From the NCBI GenBank assembly GCA_947476475.1, contig CANJQT010000007.1:1-64000 (forward strand): a stretch of 64,000 bases of DNA, in the 5' to 3' direction. The position numbers were made by a program, and so were the translations under genes. The DNA is from Paracoccaceae bacterium. GTDB taxonomy: Bacteria; Pseudomonadota; Alphaproteobacteria; Rhodobacterales; Rhodobacteraceae. Below are positions 9,396 through 18,963 of this stretch, in pieces. Position 1 is the stretch's first letter. Each line of letters starts with the position of its first letter. The notes below the pieces were generated by a model. It was not told the DNA's origin, ran no database searches, and saw only the letters and a list, made by a program, of their open reading frames with translations.

Positions 9396-10778
9396 ATGAC
9401 GAAATTCAGATCATTCGCAATTCTCGCAGCCATGCGTACCGGCTCGAACTTCCTAGAGGAAAGCCTGAACGCGGTGCCCGGCCTGACATCGCACGGCGAG
9501 GCATTCAACCCTTCCTTCATTGGCTTTCCCGGTCAGCCAGATCTGATGGGCGTGACGCGCGATGCGCGTGATGCGTGGCCAGCGCAGCTTCTGGATCGGA
9601 TCGCACGCGCGCCGGGGCTCAATGGATTTCGCTACTTTCCGGGGCATGATCCACGGGTCTTGCCGCAGCTACTGTCGGACCCACATTGCGCCAAGATCAT
9701 CCTGAACCGTAATCCGATCGAAAGTTACGTCAGCCTGCGGATCGCCCGCGAAACCGACCAGTGGCGCCTGACCGATGCGCGCGGCCGGAAGTCGGTGCGC
9801 ATTCGTTTTGACGCTCAGGATTTCAAAACCTACCTTGATGCGCTTCAGTGTTTTCAACAGGCGGTTCAGACCGGTCTGCAAGCTTCGGGCCAGACAGCTT
9901 TCTATCTGGACTACGAAGACCTGAACAACCGGGCCGTTCTGCAGGGGCTCTTGACCTATCTGGGGGTCACCTCTGGGGCCGTGCCCGCCGCGTCAGTCGT
10001 GCCACAAAACCCTGAACCGCTAAGCGAAAAAGTCTCTAACCTGGCTGAAATGTCGGCTGCGTTGCGTGACCTTGATCCGTTCGACCTATCGCGAATCCCC
10101 AACTTCGAACCGCGCCGTGGCCCGGCTGTGCCGGGCTTTGTGGCTGCGGCGGGGGCACCGCTGATGTTCATGCCGATCAAGGGCGGCCCGACAGGGCGGA
10201 TCGAAGATTGGCTTGCGTCCGTCGGATCGGGTGGGCTCTTGCGCGGCTTTACCCAAGTGACGTTGCGCGACTGGATGCGCCATCAAGTGATAACGCGCCG
10301 CTTTACGGTACTGCGCCATCCGATGTTACGCGCTTTCGCCGCCTTTGACGAATTCGTTCTGGGCGACGGGGATCCTGATTTGCGTAACCTGCTTGCCCGC
10401 AACTACAAGATCGGGGTGAAAGACCCCAGCGACCCGGGTGATCTGCACATTGGGTTTGCCGCCTTTCTGAAGTTCCTCAAGTCAAATCTGAATGGACAGA
10501 CTGCGGCGCGGATGGACGCAAGCTGGGCCAGTCAGACCGCAGTCGTGCAAGGGTTTCAACAGTTCGTGCCCTGCGATCTTCTGGTGCGCGAAGGGACATT
10601 GCTCGGCGGATTGGCGCATTTGTGCGCAGAACTTGGTCTGACCTGTCCGCCCCTTGCGGACGCCCCAGACCCCCGCGCCGCCCGGCTGGCCGCGATCTAC
10701 GACGAAGGCATGGAAAAACTGGCGCGTCAGGCCTACGCGCGCGATTATCTGAATTTCGGCTTCGCCAACTGGGCCTGA
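9396..10778 (+). CDS. sulfotransferase with two sulfotransferase-like domains
   Basis: N-terminal half NodH-like (FAILAAMRTGSNFLEESLNAVPGLTSHGEAFNP; KIILNRNPIESYVSL). C-terminal half resembles Sulfotransfer_2 (FMPIKGGPTGRIEDWL; FTVLRHPMLRAFAAFDEFVL). Confidence 0.7.
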   Translation: MTKFRSFAILAAMRTGSNFLEESLNAVPGLTSHGEAFNPSFIGFPGQPDLMGVTRDARDAWPAQLLDRIARAPGLNGFRYFPGHDPRVLPQLLSDPHCAKIILNRNPIESYVSLRIARETDQWRLTDARGRKSVRIRFDAQDFKTYLDALQCFQQAVQTGLQASGQTAFYLDYEDLNNRAVLQGLLTYLGVTSGAVPAASVVPQNPEPLSEKVSNLAEMSAALRDLDPFDLSRIPNFEPRRGPAVPGFVAAAGAPLMFMPIKGGPTGRIEDWLASVGSGGLLRGFTQVTLRDWMRHQVITRRFTVLRHPMLRAFAAFDEFVLGDGDPDLRNLLARNYKIGVKDPSDPGDLHIGFAAFLKFLKSNLNGQTAARMDASWASQTAVVQGFQQFVPCDLLVREGTLLGGLAHLCAELGLTCPPLADAPDPRAARLAAIYDEGMEKLARQAYARDYLNFGFANWA

Positions 10779-10795
10779 CAAACGGAACCCGCGCG

Positions 10796-11260
10796 TCAGG
10801 CCGCCTGACTGGCCTGACTACCAGTCAGCACAGCATGCAGCGCCGCCGGATCGGTGTTTTGCCGAAGCTTGGCACGCGTTGCTTCGTCCCGCAGGGTGCG
10901 CGATACGACGGCCAGTGCCTTCAGATGTTCCACCCCGGAGTCTTTCGGCGCAAACAAGGCGAAGATCAGATCGACGGGCTGGCGATCAACCGCATCAAAA
11001 TCGAGTGGCTTTTCCAGCCGAATGAATATGCCCGCAACTTTGTCCAGCCCGTGCAAGCGGGCGTGAGGCAAGGCAACGCCATGCCCCACGCCTGTCGGAC
11101 CCAGTGTTTCCCGTTCCTGCAACGCATCAACCGTTGCCGCTGCCCCAAGTCCGTAGACCGCTTGGGCAATATCGCCCAAATCCTGAAACAGCCGCTTTTT
11201 GCTGGCGGTGCCTGCCATGACGCGCACGGCGTTTGGGCGAAGAAAGCTCGAAAGATCCAT
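10796..11260 (-). CDS. ptsN: PTS IIA-like nitrogen regulatory protein
   Basis: MDLSSFLRPNAVRVMAGTASKKRLFQDL...GVGHGVALPHARLHGLDKVAGIFIRLEKPLDFDAVDRQPVDLIFALFAP. Confidence 0.9.
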   Translation of the reverse strand: MDLSSFLRPNAVRVMAGTASKKRLFQDLGDIAQAVYGLGAAATVDALQERETLGPTGVGHGVALPHARLHGLDKVAGIFIRLEKPLDFDAVDRQPVDLIFALFAPKDSGVEHLKALAVVSRTLRDEATRAKLRQNTDPAALHAVLTGSQASQAA

Positions 11261-11297
11261 TCGTTCTTGTCCTGTTGCACCCAAGGACGTCGTTGCC

Positions 11298-11876
11298 TTA
11301 GGTGCGTCCGGCCGGGTCAATCCAGCCAATGTTCTTGTCATCCCGGCGGTAGACCACGTTTACGCCGCCGTTCTTTTCATTCCTGAAGATCAGAAACTGC
11401 GCATGAGCCAGTTCCATCTGCATGACCGCTTCGCCCACCGACAGCGACGGAATCTTGGTTTCCGTCTCGGCGATGATGATCGGTTGCAGGGTAGCTGTCT
11501 CGGCCTCGTCCACATTGTCGTCAGCGGCAAGCACATACATCGAGCCGTCGGCATATTCAACCGGACCACGGCGGTCGCGGTGGTGGTCGCGCAGGCGCCG
11601 CTTATACCGGCGCACCTGCTTGTCCATCTTCTCGCGCGCGGATTCGAATGCGGCGTAAACTTCGTGGGAATGGCCCTTCGCGGCCACGCTCAGACCGGTC
11701 GAAAGATGGACGCTGACCTCGCACAGATAGGCACTGGCATCGCGTGAAAAGAACACAGCGGCATCTGTCGGACGCTGGGCATATTTTTCGAAGGTCTGCC
11801 CCAGTTCGGTTTTCACATGGCTTTGCAGGGCTTCGCCCACGTCCAACTGTTTGCCGCTGATCTGGTAACGCATCAT
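11298..11876 (-). CDS. hpf: long-form ribosome hibernation promoting factor
   Basis: MMRYQISGKQLDVGEALQSHVKTELGQTFEKYAQRPTDAAVFFSRD plus C-terminal LSVGEAVMQMELAHAQFLIFRNEKNGGVNVVYRRDDKNIGWIDP. Confidence 0.93.
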   Translation of the reverse strand: MMRYQISGKQLDVGEALQSHVKTELGQTFEKYAQRPTDAAVFFSRDASAYLCEVSVHLSTGLSVAAKGHSHEVYAAFESAREKMDKQVRRYKRRLRDHHRDRRGPVEYADGSMYVLAADDNVDEAETATLQPIIIAETETKIPSLSVGEAVMQMELAHAQFLIFRNEKNGGVNVVYRRDDKNIGWIDPAGRT

Positions 11877-11953
11877 GACCTCCTATGAGTGCGAGATCCT
11901 TTTCGCCGGGCGGAACTGCCCTGCGCTGGATGGGGGAATGTCTGTAAGTGAAT

Positions 11954-13237
11954 TCACCTGCCGCCGCCGCGCGACCCTATGCCATCGGAGGATGTCCGGC
12001 GTCGGCGTTTGGATGAAGACGGTACGCGCATGCATTTGCGATATTTGGCGACAGTTCGGCGGGCGATGTCAACGCCTTCCTTTTGAAGGTGGGCGCAGAT
12101 CGCCTCATCGGCAAGCGGGCTGGTGCAGTCCTCGGCTGCAATCAGCCTGCGGATACGCGCCATCACATCATAGGCAGAAACCGTGCCGCTGCTGGTGGGC
12201 AGCGCGCGCGAATAGAATTGGGATAAATCATAGGATTTGCCTTCAAACGTCAGGGCTTTGCCCATCAGCGCACGCGCGAGTGTAGAGACGTGAATCCCCA
12301 GTGCCTTGGCGGCTTCGGCGCGCGATTGCGGGCGCAGACTGGCGGCGTTTTCCAAGAAGAAGTCTGGTTGTGCTGCAACAATGTTACGCCCGATGCGCAA
12401 CAATGTCGTGGCTCGCGCAGCCAGCGCGTGCGTCAGAAGGGTCGCACGTTCCGCAAGGGCGCGCAGTTCGGGCGACTCAACAGAAGGGCGCGGCAGGTCC
12501 GATAGGGTAATCTGCGGCAAGGCCCCGCTGGTCGGCACCACATCAAGCATGCCGTCCTGATCCCGAACGACCGCAAGTTCGGGAAGGCACATGGCCGCAT
12601 TGTCTGGCTCTTCCACAACCGGTGTGGGTGTAAGGCTGCGCAGATCGTTGGCAATACGAGTAAGATCGGCGGCACTGCACCCCAGATAGGCCTCAAGCCG
12701 GTGCAGGCGGTTATCGGCGAATTTGTCCAGGTGCGCGACGATCGCGCCAGCATCTGTTGCCGAGTAGCCCTTGTCGATCAGTTGCAGCGCCAGGCATTCT
12801 TCCAGCGTGCGGGCGCCAACGCCGGTCGGTTCGCACGATTGCAGTGCCGTCAGGCCGCGTTCAAGACCTGCAAGCGACAGGTCATGATCCTGTGCAATCT
12901 CTTCAAGGGGCATGTCCAGATAGCCATCATTGCGCAGCTCGGTGACAAGGACCAGCGCACAGCGCCGTACGTCCGGGTCCAGTTTTTGCAGGTCGATCTG
13001 TCTGGCCAGATAAACCATCAGGCTGTCACGATCCGCCACAGTTTCGGTCGCATATGCAAAGGCGCCACCCGTCGAAGGCAGGCGCAGTTCAAGGTAGGGG
13101 TTTTCGCCCGCTTCCCGTGACAGTTCCTCAGCCAGCAGGTCGGTCGGCAGCCGTAACACGCCAAGCGACATACGCATCGCCGGTGTCAGCGCCAACGTCT
13201 GGCGCTGCCGAATATCAAGGCGTGGGCTTACCGCCAA
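11954..13237 (-). CDS. rpoN: RNA polymerase sigma-54 factor
   Basis: QTLALTPAMRMSLGVLRLPTDLL; RpoN box ARRTVAKYRKCMRVPSSSKRRR. Confidence 0.93.
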   Translation of the reverse strand: MAVSPRLDIRQRQTLALTPAMRMSLGVLRLPTDLLAEELSREAGENPYLELRLPSTGGAFAYATETVADRDSLMVYLARQIDLQKLDPDVRRCALVLVTELRNDGYLDMPLEEIAQDHDLSLAGLERGLTALQSCEPTGVGARTLEECLALQLIDKGYSATDAGAIVAHLDKFADNRLHRLEAYLGCSAADLTRIANDLRSLTPTPVVEEPDNAAMCLPELAVVRDQDGMLDVVPTSGALPQITLSDLPRPSVESPELRALAERATLLTHALAARATTLLRIGRNIVAAQPDFFLENAASLRPQSRAEAAKALGIHVSTLARALMGKALTFEGKSYDLSQFYSRALPTSSGTVSAYDVMARIRRLIAAEDCTSPLADEAICAHLQKEGVDIARRTVAKYRKCMRVPSSSKRRRRTSSDGIGSRGGGR

Positions 13238-13255
13238 TCACCCACCCCCCCTGAA

Positions 13256-14017
13256 TCAGGAGATGCGGAAATTCTGGCCAAGATAGACCCGGCGCACGTT
13301 TTCATCCCGCACAACCTCATCCGCCGTGCCGCTCATCAGCACGGTTCCATCATGCAGGATATAGGCGCGGTCGACGATTTCCAACGTTTCGCGCACATTG
13401 TGATCGGTGATCAAAACACCAATGCCGCGTTCTTTCAGGTCATGGACCAGTGCGCGGATGTCACCTACGGAAATCGGGTCAACCCCTGCAAAAGGTTCGT
13501 CAAGCAGCAGGTATTTCGGGTTGGCGGCCAGGCAACGGGCAATTTCCACCCGCCGCCGCTCGCCGCCCGACAAGGCCAGTGCCGGCGCGCGGCGCAGATG
13601 TTCGACCGAAAAATCGGACAGAAGTTCCTCCAGCCGCTCGCGGCGTTTGTGGCGGTCGGCCTCGGTAATTTCAAGGACGGCTAGAATATTGTCTTCGACT
13701 GACAGGCCGCGAAAGATCGACACTTCCTGTGGCAGGTAGCCAATCCCAAGCCGGGCGCGGCGATACATGGGCAGGCTGGTCACGTCCTGCCCGTCGATTA
13801 TCACCTGTCCGCTGTCCGGCGTGATCAGGCCGGCGATATTGTAGAAGCAGGTGGTCTTGCCTGACCCGTTCGGGCCCAGCAGCGCCACAACTTCGCCCCG
13901 CGCCAGATCCATCGACACATCGCGGATCACCGGGCGGCGGCGATAGCTTTTGCGCAGATGCCGAACCTTCAGTCCGGCGCTGCCCTCGGAGACTGTCAGA
14001 ATAGCGGGCTGAGCCAT
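13256..14017 (-). CDS. lptB: LPS export ABC transporter ATP-binding protein
   Basis: LLGPNGSGKTT, LSGGERRRVEIARCL, LLLDEPFAGVDPISVGDI; next to lptA/lptC and rpoN. Confidence 0.95.
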   Translation of the reverse strand: MAQPAILTVSEGSAGLKVRHLRKSYRRRPVIRDVSMDLARGEVVALLGPNGSGKTTCFYNIAGLITPDSGQVIIDGQDVTSLPMYRRARLGIGYLPQEVSIFRGLSVEDNILAVLEITEADRHKRRERLEELLSDFSVEHLRRAPALALSGGERRRVEIARCLAANPKYLLLDEPFAGVDPISVGDIRALVHDLKERGIGVLITDHNVRETLEIVDRAYILHDGTVLMSGTADEVVRDENVRRVYLGQNFRIS

Positions 14018-14019
14018 GG

Positions 14020-14517
14020 TCAGTTCCCCGCTGGCTGCAAGACGGTCTTGACCCGGCCGCTCATTCGGCCGGTGCCGCTGTCCAGATCGACGGTCAGGGT
14101 GCCGCCGCTCATCACATTTCCGGCCTGGGTCAGCAGCACGTTGCCGGTCAGCACCAACGTATGGTCCTTAAGGGAATAGGCCGCTTCCGCGGCTTCGGCT
14201 GCCTCGGACGGGGTGGACATCAGCACATTGCCAGTGGCCACCATCTGGTCGATCTGCTGCTTTGCGCCTTGGGTATAGTCGACGCGCAGACTGTCAGAGG
14301 AAAGGCGCATGCCACCCTGCACCACCAGAACATGGCCGGTAAACACGGCCGTCGCATCCTTCTGGCTGGCCTCCAGCCGGTCGGCTGTGATTTCTACCGG
14401 CTCGGACGAAGCCGAACGCAGCCCTTCGAACGCCAGCACGGTCTCCTGCGCATTCGCACCGGCGATCGTCAGGCCGGCAATCACGGCCAGCAGCAGGGCT
14501 TTGATCGGCGAAAGCAT
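14020..14517 (-). CDS. lptA: LPS transport periplasmic protein LptA
   Basis: EPVEITADRLEASQKDATAVFTGHVLVVQGGMRLSSDSLRVDY (OstA-like); synteny. Confidence 0.88.
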   Translation of the reverse strand: MLSPIKALLLAVIAGLTIAGANAQETVLAFEGLRSASSEPVEITADRLEASQKDATAVFTGHVLVVQGGMRLSSDSLRVDYTQGAKQQIDQMVATGNVLMSTPSEAAEAAEAAYSLKDHTLVLTGNVLLTQAGNVMSGGTLTVDLDSGTGRMSGRVKTVLQPAGN

Positions 14518-14525
14518 CGGGATCC

Positions 14526-15125
14526 TCAGTTCTTGGGCTCGTATATCAGCCGCACACCGTTATTGAAAACCATCTGTTGATCATCCGATGGCCCGAAAAG
14601 CTTCATTCCGCCTGCCTCCAGTTGTCCGAAGGGACCGGTCCCCTGCACAGGCCCCTCCGAAGTGACTTCGGTCACGTCAAGGGAGGACACCATTTCCTGC
14701 GAATGCAGGTCGTATCCGCCCGATGTGGCGACAACCACATCTCCGGTCAAAGTCAGACTGTGCTGCGCCCCGCCGAAAGATCCGGACTTGGCCTGAATCG
14801 TTACACGATTGCCACTTTCGCTTTGGTAAACGGCGATCACATCTTCGGCCGTGACCGGATCACCCTCTGCCTTGCCGGGGCGCGCGGTCAGGGCGGCCAC
14901 CGTAACTGCGGCGCCATCTTCGGTGACGCCGGAAAATTCCGGTCTGGTCAGCCGCGGGTCATTGGCCAGCGCGTCGATGTCGACCTCGGCATAGGGCAGC
15001 GCGCCTTCGAAATCGATGCGGCGGGCAAAAAGAAACATCGTCGACAGGATCGCCAGCGCCAGAATGGGTAGCGCGATCTTCAGCCATAAGACAAGGCGCG
15101 AGTGGCGGGTCAGCGGGTTTGACAT
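14526..15125 (-). CDS. lptC: LPS export protein LptC
   Basis: single N-terminal TM, LptC-like domain, operon position. Confidence 0.82.
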   Translation of the reverse strand: MSNPLTRHSRLVLWLKIALPILALAILSTMFLFARRIDFEGALPYAEVDIDALANDPRLTRPEFSGVTEDGAAVTVAALTARPGKAEGDPVTAEDVIAVYQSESGNRVTIQAKSGSFGGAQHSLTLTGDVVVATSGGYDLHSQEMVSSLDVTEVTSEGPVQGTGPFGQLEAGGMKLFGPSDDQQMVFNNGVRLIYEPKN

Positions 15126-15128
15126 GGC

Positions 15129-16097
15129 TCAGACGATACCCGCCCGCAGGCAGTCGTGGATATTGAGGATGCCTGCCGCGCGCCCTTCGCCGTCGGGATC
15201 GACGACGAACAGGCAGGTGATCGACCGGTCCTTCATAATCGCCACCGCTTTTTCGGCCACGGCCCCCGGTGCCACCGTGCGCGGCCCGCGGGTCATTACC
15301 TCGGCGGCCGTGTGGGACAAAAGCCCCTCCATATGCCGCCGCAGATCGCCGTCGGTAACAATGCCGACCAGCCGCCCCGCCGCATCGGTGACGCCCGCCA
15401 CGCCAAAGCCCTTGCGCGTCATCTCCAGCAGCACGTCGCCCATCGGCTGGCTTTCCGTCACCAGAGGGACCGCAGCACCCGCGTGCATCAGATCGGCGAC
15501 CTTTATCAGCTTCGCCCCCAACTTGCCGCCGGGGTGGAAGGTGCGGAAATGGTCAGGCGTGAAGCGGCGGTGCTCCATCAGCGCCACTGCCATCGCATCG
15601 CCCAAAGCCAATGTCATGGTGGTTGAGGTGGTGGGAACAATGCCGGTGCCGCAGGCCTCGGGTGCATTGGGCAGCAGGATCGCCACATCTGCCTGGGTCA
15701 ACAGGGTGGACCCGGGGCGACTGGCCACCCCGATCAGGGGAATGCTGAAGCGGCGGGTATGCGCGACGATATCCGCCAGTTCCGGCGTTTCCCCCGAATT
15801 CGACAGAACCAGCGCCACGTCGCCTTCGGTCACCATGCCCAGATCGCCATGACTGGCTTCGGCGGGATGAACGAACTGCGCGGGCGTGCCGGTCGAGGCG
15901 AAAGTGGCCGCGATCTTGCGGCCTACATGGCCAGACTTGCCCATGCCCGAGACAATGACCCGGCCCTTTGCCTGCAGGATGAGGTCGATCGCTGCCGCGA
16001 AGGAACCGTCCAGTGCTGCGGACAGGGCGCGAAGCCCGTCAACCTCGATCCCGATCACGCGGCGGGCGGTGGCAAGAAAGGTTTCGGATGTGGTCAT
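15129..16097 (-). CDS. kdsD: D-arabinose-5-phosphate isomerase (KpsF/GutQ family)
   Basis: SIS domain GRVIVSGMGKSGHVGRKIAATFASTGTPAQFVHPAEASHGDLGMV plus CBS domains; start chosen at MTTSETFL. Confidence 0.92.
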   Translation of the reverse strand: MTTSETFLATARRVIGIEVDGLRALSAALDGSFAAAIDLILQAKGRVIVSGMGKSGHVGRKIAATFASTGTPAQFVHPAEASHGDLGMVTEGDVALVLSNSGETPELADIVAHTRRFSIPLIGVASRPGSTLLTQADVAILLPNAPEACGTGIVPTTSTTMTLALGDAMAVALMEHRRFTPDHFRTFHPGGKLGAKLIKVADLMHAGAAVPLVTESQPMGDVLLEMTRKGFGVAGVTDAAGRLVGIVTDGDLRRHMEGLLSHTAAEVMTRGPRTVAPGAVAEKAVAIMKDRSITCLFVVDPDGEGRAAGILNIHDCLRAGIV

Positions 16098-16098
16098 G

Positions 16099-16713
16099 TC
16101 AGTGCGAGAAAATGTCAGCGGAATCGTCCCAGCCCAGCAGGTCAAGCGCCGCCCGAGTGGGCAGGAAATCATAACAGGCCTTCGCCAGCTCCGTGCGCCC
16201 TTCGCGGGCAAGCCGCTCGTCCAGTTCTGCCTTCAACCTGTGAAGATACAAGACATCGGATGCTGCATATTCCATCTGCGCGTCGGTCAGGGTGACAGAA
16301 CCCCAGTCCGACGTTTGCTGTTGCTTTGAAATATCAACACCCAGCAGTTCCTGTAGCAGGTATTTAAGCCCGTGCCTGTCGGTGAAAGTGCGCACCATCT
16401 TCGCTGCGATCTTGGTGCAATAGACGGGGGCGGTTGCAACGCCGAAGGCCTTTTTCATCACGGCTATGTCGAACCGGCCAAAATGGAAAAGCTTCAGCAC
16501 CTTGGGGTCGGTCAGCAGTTTTTCCAGATTGGGTGCACGCGTCTGGCCGCGTTCGATCTGCACCAGATGCGCATTGCCGTCGCCGGATGACAGCTGCACC
16601 AGACACAGCCGGTCGCGCCGCGGGTCCAACCCCATGGTTTCGGTGTCAATCGCCACGATAGGGCCAAGTGACAGCCCGTCGGGAAGATCGTTTTTGTGAA
16701 GCTGGATCGTCAT
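16099..16713 (-). CDS. ribonuclease D-like 3'-5' exonuclease
   Basis: AIDTETMGLDPRRDRLCLVQLSSGDGNAHLVQI; LLGVDISKQQQTSDWGSVTLTDAQMEYAASDVLYLHRL. Confidence 0.88.
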   Translation of the reverse strand: MTIQLHKNDLPDGLSLGPIVAIDTETMGLDPRRDRLCLVQLSSGDGNAHLVQIERGQTRAPNLEKLLTDPKVLKLFHFGRFDIAVMKKAFGVATAPVYCTKIAAKMVRTFTDRHGLKYLLQELLGVDISKQQQTSDWGSVTLTDAQMEYAASDVLYLHRLKAELDERLAREGRTELAKACYDFLPTRAALDLLGWDDSADIFSH

Positions 16714-16739
16714 GTTAACCCCTCATTGGCGGAGGGGTT

Positions 16740-16824
16740 TGGTGCCCAGAAGAGGACTCGAACCTCCACGCCTTGCGGCACACGGACCTGAACCGTGCGC
16801 GTCTACCAATTCCGCCATCTGGGC
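16740..16824 (-). tRNA. tRNA-Leu (anticodon CAG)
   Basis: Reverse complement GCCCAGATGGCGGAATTGGTAGACGCGCACGGTTCAGGTCCGTGTGCCGCAAGGCGTGGAGGTTCGAGTCCTCTTCTGGGCACCA; 7-bp acceptor stem, loop TTCAGGT, T arm, encoded CCA. Confidence 0.95.
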
Positions 16825-16981
16825 CGATGTCGTGAGGGGCGATGTATAGGGGGTAAATCGGACTGTCAACAGGGGCCGCCCGAAAAGAATGCAGGAAATT
16901 TCGCCCATTGCTTTGCGCCTTGTCCGGCAGGGGGCTTGGCGCTAATCAGGGGCAGACACGGAACATATGAAGGCAAGGCCA

Positions 16982-17971
16982 ATGTCGAAGCTTGTCACGA
17001 TCTATGGCGGTTCAGGGTTTGTCGGGCGGCAGATTGCCCGGCTGATGGCCAAGGAAGGCTGGCGCGTGCGCGTGGCCTGCCGCCGCCCGAACGAGGCTTT
17101 GTTTGTCAAACCTTACGGCGCTGTCGGGCAGGTGGAACCGGTCTTTTGCAACATTCGCGATGATGCATCGGTGGCTGCCGCGATGGCGGGGGCAGATGCG
17201 GTCGTCAATTGCGTGGGCACCTTCGACCGCGGCGGCAAGAACAATTTCGACTCGGTGCAGCATCTGGGTGCCGAACGGGTCGCCCGGATTGCTGCGGCGC
17301 ACGGCGTGAAGACATTGGTGCATCTGTCGGCGATTGGCGCGGATGCGGGGTCGCAAAGCCTTTATCAGCAGTCGAAGGCGGCGGGCGAGGCGGCGGTGCG
17401 CGCGGCCTTCCCTGGCGCGGTGATCCTGCGGCCTTCGGTGGTCTTCGGGCCAGGCGACGGGTTCTTCAACCGCTTTGCCGGGCAAAGCCGGTTGGGGCCG
17501 GTGCTGCCGATCACCGGTGGGGCGACGATGTTCCAGCCAGTCTATGTGGAAGATGTGGCCCGCGCCGCCGTCAAGGGCGTGCTGGGTCAGGCCGGTGCGG
17601 GCACCTATGAACTGGGTGGGCCGGATGCGGAAAGCCTGCGCGATCTGATGGCCCGGATGCTGGCGGTGGTGGGGCGCCGTCGGTTGGTGCTGAACCTGCC
17701 CTTCTGGGTGGCTGGCCTGATTGGCGGGATGCTTGATATCGGCTCGGCGCTGACGCTGGGGCTGGTTTCCAACCGCATCCTGACCCGTGACCAGGTGAGA
17801 AGCCTGCGTCATGACAATACTGTGGCCAAGGGCTCCAAAGGCCTTGCCGATCTGGGGATCGAACCCACGGCAATGGGGGCCGTTCTGCCCGATTATCTGT
17901 GGCGCTTCCGCCCCGACGGCCAGTTCACGGCGATCATGGCTTCGGCAAAGAACCTGCGCAAACAGGGCTGA
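16982..17971 (+). CDS. complex I NDUFA9-like NAD(P)-binding / epimerase family protein
   Basis: [66 protein letters not shown]. Confidence 0.85.
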   Translation: MSKLVTIYGGSGFVGRQIARLMAKEGWRVRVACRRPNEALFVKPYGAVGQVEPVFCNIRDDASVAAAMAGADAVVNCVGTFDRGGKNNFDSVQHLGAERVARIAAAHGVKTLVHLSAIGADAGSQSLYQQSKAAGEAAVRAAFPGAVILRPSVVFGPGDGFFNRFAGQSRLGPVLPITGGATMFQPVYVEDVARAAVKGVLGQAGAGTYELGGPDAESLRDLMARMLAVVGRRRLVLNLPFWVAGLIGGMLDIGSALTLGLVSNRILTRDQVRSLRHDNTVAKGSKGLADLGIEPTAMGAVLPDYLWRFRPDGQFTAIMASAKNLRKQG

Positions 17972-17998
17972 TCTGGCCCGCACTTTCAGGAGCCAGAC

Positions 17999-18802
17999 AT
18001 GGCCGGAACGATTTTGGACGCCCTCATCCTTGGTGTGCTGGAGGGGCTGACAGAGTTCATTCCCGTCTCGTCTACCGGACATATCCTGCTGGCAGGGCAT
18101 TTCCTTGGCTTCGATAGCACCGGCAAGGTGTTCGAGGTAGTGATCCAGCTTGGCGCGATCCTTGCGGTGATGGGCGTCTATGCGGCGCGGCTTTGGCAGA
18201 TGGTGCGGGGGCTGGGCAGCGACCCGAAAGAGATGCGGTTCCTGACCTCGATCCTCGTGGCTTTCTTTCCGGCGGTTCTGGTGGGCGTTCTGGCCCATGA
18301 TTTCATCAAGGACGTGCTGTTCGAAAGCCCGCGGCTGATTGCGACCATGCTGATCCTTGGCGGGGTGATCCTGCTGGTGGTGGATCGGATGCCGTTGCAG
18401 GCGCGCCATCATGACACAGATCGGCTGCCCTTCCGCGTGGCCCTGGGGATCGGGCTGGTGCAGTGCCTGGCGATGATTCCGGGTGTGTCGCGGTCGGGTG
18501 CGACCATCGTGGGTGGGTTGTTGATGGGGGCCGACAAAAGGACGGCGGCGGAATTTTCGTTTTTCCTGTCGATGCCCACCATGTCGGCGGCCTTTGCCTA
18601 TGACCTGTTCAAGAACCGCCATGCGCTGGATGGTGCCGCCTTTGGCGAGATTGCCATCGGCTTCGCCGCAGCCTTTATCGCCGCGCTGATCGTGGTGCGG
18701 TGGGTGTTGGGCTACATTGGCCGCAACGGATTCGCCTTCTTCGGCTGGTGGCGAATCATTGTTGGAGTGGCGGTTTGGGCGGCGCTTTTGGCCGGGCTTT
18801 GA
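17999..18802 (+). CDS. uppP: undecaprenyl-diphosphate phosphatase
   Basis: [60 protein letters not shown]. Confidence 0.97.
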   Translation: MAGTILDALILGVLEGLTEFIPVSSTGHILLAGHFLGFDSTGKVFEVVIQLGAILAVMGVYAARLWQMVRGLGSDPKEMRFLTSILVAFFPAVLVGVLAHDFIKDVLFESPRLIATMLILGGVILLVVDRMPLQARHHDTDRLPFRVALGIGLVQCLAMIPGVSRSGATIVGGLLMGADKRTAAEFSFFLSMPTMSAAFAYDLFKNRHALDGAAFGEIAIGFAAAFIAALIVVRWVLGYIGRNGFAFFGWWRIIVGVAVWAALLAGL

Positions 18803-18963
18803 TTATAGGTAATATATACTGCCATAAATTATGCACAAAAAAGCAACATAACGCCAACATAGCACGAAAAACCAGATTATATGTCAGCATAACTGACTTT
18901 TAATCACAAAGGGACCGCTTTAGCACTATCCCCGATAGAATTTTTCGGGGGAGTTCCGCGCCG

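Noticed and set aside
17012-18622. 536-aa minus-strand ORF across the NDUFA9-like gene and uppP
   Set aside because: Spans two clear plus-strand genes and the intergenic gap; His/Gln/Arg/Pro-rich, no domain.
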